A program made the translations under genes and the position numbers. Positions 4,362 through 7,050 of a stretch of DNA of 7,050 bases are shown here, one piece after another. The notes beneath the pieces are model-generated. The model did no database searches. It worked only from the letters and a program-made list of their open reading frames with translations, and was not told the DNA's origin. Each line of letters begins with the position of its first letter. Within the stretch, counting starts at the first letter, position 1. This DNA comes from Candidatus Uhrbacteria bacterium RIFOXYA2_FULL_40_9 (lineage in GTDB: Bacteria > Patescibacteriota > Patescibacteriia > UBA9934 > GWF2-40-263): NCBI GenBank assembly GCA_001791615.1, contig MGEY01000039.1:1-7050 (forward strand), given 5' to 3'.

Positions 4362-5678
4362 ATGAAACAGGATCATCAGGAGTGCAAAGAGCGCTTCGCA
4401 CATCTTGGGTTGTCTGCGGACATACTCAAAATACTTTCACGTCTTCAAATTACTCTCCCAACACCAATTCAAATCAAAGCCATTCCTCTTATTTTGAAAG
4501 GAAAAGACGTGATTGGTGTTGCTCAAACAGGAACAGGAAAAACTTTTGCGTTTGCTTTACCTCTTTTAGAGATTCTCTCTAGGCAAGAGGGAACAGGGTT
4601 GATTGTGGTTCCAACACGAGAACTTGCGAGCCAGGTGCGAGAGGAAATTGATCGTGTAGGAGAAACTCTTGGCTTCAAAACAGCTCTTCTTATTGGAGGA
4701 GCAAACATGGAAAATCAAATACGTCAGTTAAAGCGTCAACCAGATGTTGTCGTGGCAACTCCAGGACGTCTTATTGATCATCTTGAACGACGTACCGTGA
4801 AATTGAACAAAGTTCGTTTACTTGTTCTTGATGAAGCAGATCGTATGCTTGATATGGGATTTGCTCCGCAGATTAAACAGATATTACAATCTGTTCCAAA
4901 AGAACGACAAACATTGCTTTTTTCTGCAACGATTCCAGAAGAGATTGCAAAGATTGCACAAGGATATATGTGTGAACCTGTTCGTGTGCAAGTAGCTCCT
5001 TCAGGAACAAGTGCAAAAGATATTGAACAAGGGGTTTATTATGTGGAGACATCGAACAAGTTGCCCTTGCTCCAGACATTATTATCTGAACATACAACTG
5101 GTCCTATTTTAGTTTTTTGTCGTACCAAGCACGGAACGAGTAAAATGGCACGGATGTTGAATCGTGTTGGGTGTCGCACAGAAGAATTACATTCAAATCG
5201 CAGTATGAATCAACGCCGTCGTGCACTAGAGAACTTCAAAAATGGAAGGAGTCGAGTGATGGTGGCTACAGATGTTGCTTCCCGGGGGATTGATGTGAAA
5301 GAAATTTCTTTGGTGGTGAACTATGATATTCCTGATCAAAATGAAGATTATGTCCACCGCATTGGAAGAACAGGTCGTGCTGGGCATAAAGGACTTGCCG
5401 TTTCATTTGTTCTTCCAGATCAACATCGTGATTTAAAAGCCATTGAACGTTTGGTAGGAGCAAAGATTGCCGTATTGGAAGGTCCTGGAACATTGAGTCT
5501 TGAAGAAGTTCAGAAGTTTTGTTACAGCACCTCACGTCCTTCTGGAAATGGACGTGGAAATAGACGAGGACGTTCACAAGGACGTCGATCTGGAAATAGC
5601 CGTCAATTTTCGCAAGGAGCTGGAAATGAATCTCAGAATCGTGGTTATCGATCCAAACACCGTGCGCGTGCTTACTAA
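4362..5678 (+). CDS. DEAD-box ATP-dependent RNA helicase (RhlE-like)
   Basis: This 438-residue cytoplasmic enzyme unwinds RNA duplexes using ATP, usually in ribosome assembly, mRNA decay or cold adaptation. All family motifs are visible, numbered from the ATG at 4362: Q motif with P-T-P-I-Q-I (33-38), motif I A-Q-T-G-T-G-K-T (54-61), Ia P-T-R-E-L-A (84-89), Ib T-P-G-R (133-136), II D-E-A-D (157-160), III S-A-T (188-190), IV I-L-V-F-C-R-T (249-255), V A-T-D-V-A-S-R-G-I-D (302-311) and VI H-R-I-G-R-T-G-R (332-339). A basic tail rich in R, G, S and N (about 393-438) should bind RNA. This layout fits RhlE best; CsdA and SrmB have other tails. The frame stays open to TTG 4314 and ATG 4320, but ATG 4362 gives the normal family N-terminus. 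It has no SD. It is a single-gene unit. Confidence 0.97.
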   Translation: MKQDHQECKERFAHLGLSADILKILSRLQITLPTPIQIKAIPLILKGKDVIGVAQTGTGKTFAFALPLLEILSRQEGTGLIVVPTRELASQVREEIDRVGETLGFKTALLIGGANMENQIRQLKRQPDVVVATPGRLIDHLERRTVKLNKVRLLVLDEADRMLDMGFAPQIKQILQSVPKERQTLLFSATIPEEIAKIAQGYMCEPVRVQVAPSGTSAKDIEQGVYYVETSNKLPLLQTLLSEHTTGPILVFCRTKHGTSKMARMLNRVGCRTEELHSNRSMNQRRRALENFKNGRSRVMVATDVASRGIDVKEISLVVNYDIPDQNEDYVHRIGRTGRAGHKGLAVSFVLPDQHRDLKAIERLVGAKIAVLEGPGTLSLEEVQKFCYSTSRPSGNGRGNRRGRSQGRRSGNSRQFSQGAGNESQNRGYRSKHRARAY

Positions 5679-5700
5679 ATTTTGTAAAAAGTGAAAATAA

Positions 5701-5726
5701 AAACTCTGTGCAAGCAGAGTTTTTTT
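5701..5726 (+). terminator. intrinsic terminator of the helicase gene
   Basis: AAACTCTG (5701-5708) pairs perfectly with CAGAGTTT (5715-5722) around a 6-base loop, followed by more T. It lies 22 bases after the stop codon. Confidence 0.93.
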
Positions 5727-5752
5727 GTTCAGTATTTCAAGATGAGAAGAAC

Positions 5753-5781
5753 AAAAAAGCTCACCCCGTTTCAGGCGAGCT
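5753..5781 (-). terminator. intrinsic terminator of the zinc-ribbon gene
   Basis: On the minus strand AGCTC (complement of 5777-5781) pairs with GAGCT (complement of 5758-5762). The stem is extended by a G-T and two G-C pairs around the loop, and a T run follows (complement of 5753-5758). It lies just beyond the TAA stop at 5795 and converges with the helicase terminator. Confidence 0.85.
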
Positions 5782-5794
5782 CAAGAGTAAAAGA

Positions 5795-6664
5795 TTACCA
5801 TTTTCCTGCAGGAGCAGTGTTTTGTCTGTCTTGCCTTTGAAATTCCATGGGTATGGCAAGCTGAAGTTTACACCGAGTACACAGGACGTTTCCATGATCG
5901 CAATCCATGTTCGCTTTACTCGTCATCAAATGATCACAATTTGGACAAGGGAAGCTGATGTGAGATTCATGATGTCCATTCCATCCTTGTTTCCAAACCA
6001 CTTTCCAATCGCCTTTTCGAGTCGGTCTTGAAACATGTCCTTTGAACGCAGGTAAAAGATTTTCTTCCAGTTCGTGCTGTTGAATCATTGCATGAGTAGA
6101 ATCCTTCCAAAACCAGGGCAGAGGAATAAGCTGATCACAATCTGGACAAGACATGAACACACGTTCAGGATCGTGAATGGAAGCAAGTTGATTTGAAGGT
6201 ATTTCCCTTCTGACAAACTTGTGGCAAGAAGGGCAACGACTCCTTACCGTAAATCCAGAACCATCGAATCTGATTTCATCTACAATTGTTTCAAGTGCTT
6301 CTCGAAGACGCTCTTCATTTCCAACACGGATATGATTGCGCGTTTCACAACGCGGGCAGTCAATGGATTGTGTCCACGTTCCTCCTTTAAGAATCGGAAC
6401 AACGAGTTCAAAACCGCATGTGCAACAACACCGTTTTGCTAAAAGAACTTTTTGATCAGGTTCAAGAGAATTTTCATCTTTTTCCCATTTCAGCTTGGTC
6501 CAACGCTGAACATGATGGGCAAAATCAACTTGTTGAGTGATCTGACAGAGGTGAATCGTACAGTGTGTTTCTGTTAAGCCATCATCGTTGAGAATACCGA
6601 CTTGGTCACCACCGCAGGAACAGGGAGCTGTGACGATAAAGACAGTGCCATGAGGGGTGATCAA
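5795..6664 (-). CDS. Protein of serial zinc ribbons, unknown function
   Basis: The open frame gives 289 residues with a striking series of cysteine pairs: C80/C83 with C103/C106, C144/C147 with C173/C176, and C240/C243 with C262/C265. These make three four-cysteine zinc ribbons. A likely fourth, degenerate one sits at the N-terminus (C15, C17, C35, C40). The ribbons read C-P-R-C, C-P-S-C, C-P-D-C, C-P-N-C, C-T-R-C and are joined by strand-rich linkers. I do not recognise the family; nucleic-acid or protein binding is plausible but unproven. The frame's first possible start is TTG at 6664, directly after an in-frame TGA, whereas a strong SD (complement of 6713-6719) sits before ATG 6707 in another frame. 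A single-base indel near 6665 would join them, adding M-A-T-I-L-D-W-R-M-R-Q-E-R-R. A SAM-I riboswitch lies upstream. Confidence 0.8.
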   Translation of the reverse strand: MITPHGTVFIVTAPCSCGGDQVGILNDDGLTETHCTIHLCQITQQVDFAHHVQRWTKLKWEKDENSLEPDQKVLLAKRCCCTCGFELVVPILKGGTWTQSIDCPRCETRNHIRVGNEERLREALETIVDEIRFDGSGFTVRSRCPSCHKFVRREIPSNQLASIHDPERVFMSCPDCDQLIPLPWFWKDSTHAMIQQHELEENLLPAFKGHVSRPTRKGDWKVVWKQGWNGHHESHISFPCPNCDHLMTSKANMDCDHGNVLCTRCKLQLAIPMEFQRQDRQNTAPAGKW

Positions 6665-6707
6665 TCCGACGTTCTTGTCTCATTCTCCAATCAAGAATTG
6701 TTGCCAT
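6606..6707 (-). CDS. SD-led short frame, probably the displaced start of the zinc-ribbon gene
   Basis: ATG at 6707 follows AAGGAGG (complement of 6713-6719) by five bases, the best SD in the window. Its frame runs only 33 codons to TGA at 6606-6608 and overlaps the first 59 bases of the zinc-ribbon frame. Residues 1-14 look natural and lead directly into the zinc-ribbon frame if one base is skipped near 6665. It is most simply the true N-terminus separated by a frameshift. A regulatory short leader peptide is the alternative. Confidence 0.5.
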   Translation of the reverse strand: MATILDWRMRQERRIDHPSWHCLYRHSSLFLRW

Positions 6708-6772
6708 GGGATCCTCCTTGGGTATCCGGCCACAACGAAGGTGTTATGGACGGATGACAAGAAGTTTCATGG

Positions 6773-6799
6773 AAAATAAAACAATCGCCTAAGTGGCGA
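6773..6799 (-). terminator. riboswitch expression-platform terminator
   Basis: On the minus strand TCGCC (complement of 6795-6799) pairs with GGCGA (complement of 6785-6789) around ACTTA, followed by the T-rich run TTGTTTTATTTT. It starts where the P1 stem of the SAM aptamer ends and lies upstream of the gene, so it is a conditional terminator. A competing pairing of GCCT (complement of 6811-6814) with AGGC in the terminator's 3' arm could serve as antiterminator. Confidence 0.8.
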
Positions 6800-6909
6800 C
6801 GTATTCAGTAAGGCATTTTTCCCTTGCGGGATGGATTTCGCACATTATCCTTTCGGACATGTTGCGGGCAGGTCATAGGGCCATTTCCCTCGCTGCACTC
6901 TGAATACGT
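6799..6909 (-). ncRNA. SAM-I (S-box) riboswitch aptamer
   Basis: On the minus strand all parts of the SAM-I aptamer are present. P1 pairs 10 perfect bases (complement of 6900-6909 with 6799-6808). AGAG follows as J1/2. P2 (GCAG/CTGC) contains a kink-turn with tandem GA pairs, then GAGGGA (6886-6891), TGGCCC and TATGA. GCAAC (6861-6865) leads into P3, capped by a GAAA tetraloop. GTGC follows, holding the U of the SAM-binding core. P4 is TCCC/GGGA with a GCAA tetraloop. The pseudoknot pairs ATGG (complement of 6881-6884) with CCAT (complement of 6831-6834), a compensatory variant of the common CTGG/CCAG. It binds S-adenosylmethionine; with the terminator just downstream it should switch expression off when SAM is abundant. 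The controlled gene is a multi-zinc-ribbon protein, not a recognisable methionine gene. Confidence 0.93.
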
Positions 6910-6926
6910 TGCTAAGTTGTAAACTC

Positions 6927-6955
6927 ATGCTATCTAAAAAGACGTCTTTTGTCAA
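6927..6955 (-). promoter_or_regulatory. sigma70 promoter driving the SAM riboswitch and zinc-ribbon gene
   Basis: On the minus strand a perfect TTGACA (complement of 6950-6955) is followed after 17 bases by TAGCAT (complement of 6927-6932). Transcription would begin near 6920, about 11 bases before the aptamer's P1 stem. Confidence 0.88.
6937..6950. promoter_or_regulatory. 14-bp palindrome in the promoter spacer, operator candidate
   Basis: AAAAGACGTCTTTT is a perfect palindrome filling most of the spacer between -35 and -10 of the riboswitch promoter and overlapping the last -35 base. A dimeric repressor bound here would block the promoter. No regulator is identified in the window. Confidence 0.5.
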
Positions 6956-6997
6956 GTGCTCGGGCTCTATACTAAACAAGGTGGTGTATAACTAAAA

Positions 6998-7050
6998 CAT
7001 GACGCTATAGTTAGGGAAGTATTCACTCATCTCTAACCACACACGTCATG
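6998..7050 (+). other. nested inverted repeats at the window edge
   Basis: CATGACG (6998-7004) pairs with CGTCATG (7044-7050). Inside it GTTAGGGA (7010-7017) pairs with TCTCTAAC (7030-7037) with one imperfect pair. TATAAC at 6987-6992 could be a weak -10 box in front. It may be the start of a structured plus-strand leader or RNA that continues past the window, or a protein-binding site. No protein frame is seen in this stretch. Confidence 0.4.

Noticed and set aside
1..7050. CRISPR array, insertion sequence or prophage
   Set aside because: No regularly spaced repeats, transposase, integrase or phage structural genes were seen.

Overview
The window looks like a piece of a small, AT-leaning bacterial genome, probably a Patescibacteria/CPR-type organism, though placement from sequence alone is tentative. 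The hints are short, isolated genes of unrelated function, few Shine-Dalgarno (SD) sites, an orphan small GIY-YIG nuclease of a kind common in such genomes, a decayed biosynthetic gene, and standard code use with TGA as stop.

Layout. (1) 1-772: a minus-strand S51 peptidase E-like gene with a hairpin terminator. A plus-strand promoter fires away from it. (2) 733-1245: this promoter drives a tRNA-Trp copy broken by two GC-rich palindromes, then a GIY-YIG nuclease gene, then an intact tRNA-Trp(CCA) whose first base directly follows the nuclease stop codon. An intrinsic terminator ends the unit. (3) 1412-3481: poorly characterised plus-strand genes. These are a zinc-ribbon protein with an HExxH zincin motif, a gene split by a frame change, and an HNH nuclease-like protein. 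(4) 3541-3735: a relic of an ornithine/aspartate carbamoyltransferase. (5) 3739-4158: a minus-strand unknown gene with a near-consensus promoter, strong SD and its own terminator. (6) 4210-5726: a DEAD-box RNA helicase. Its leader ends in a terminator-like hairpin whose U-run touches the probable start codon. (7) 5753-6955: a minus-strand protein made of serial zinc ribbons, preceded by a consensus promoter, a complete SAM-I (S-box) riboswitch aptamer, a terminator, and an SD plus ATG that lies out of frame with the main reading frame. (8) 6956-7050: nested inverted repeats running to the window end.

The two strongest signals are the SAM-I riboswitch placed over an unrecognised multi-zinc-ribbon gene instead of a methionine gene, and the GIY-YIG gene lodged between a palindrome-disrupted and an intact tRNA-Trp. 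The genes do not form one pathway. The window reads as a set of single-gene units with unusually rich RNA-level control elements.
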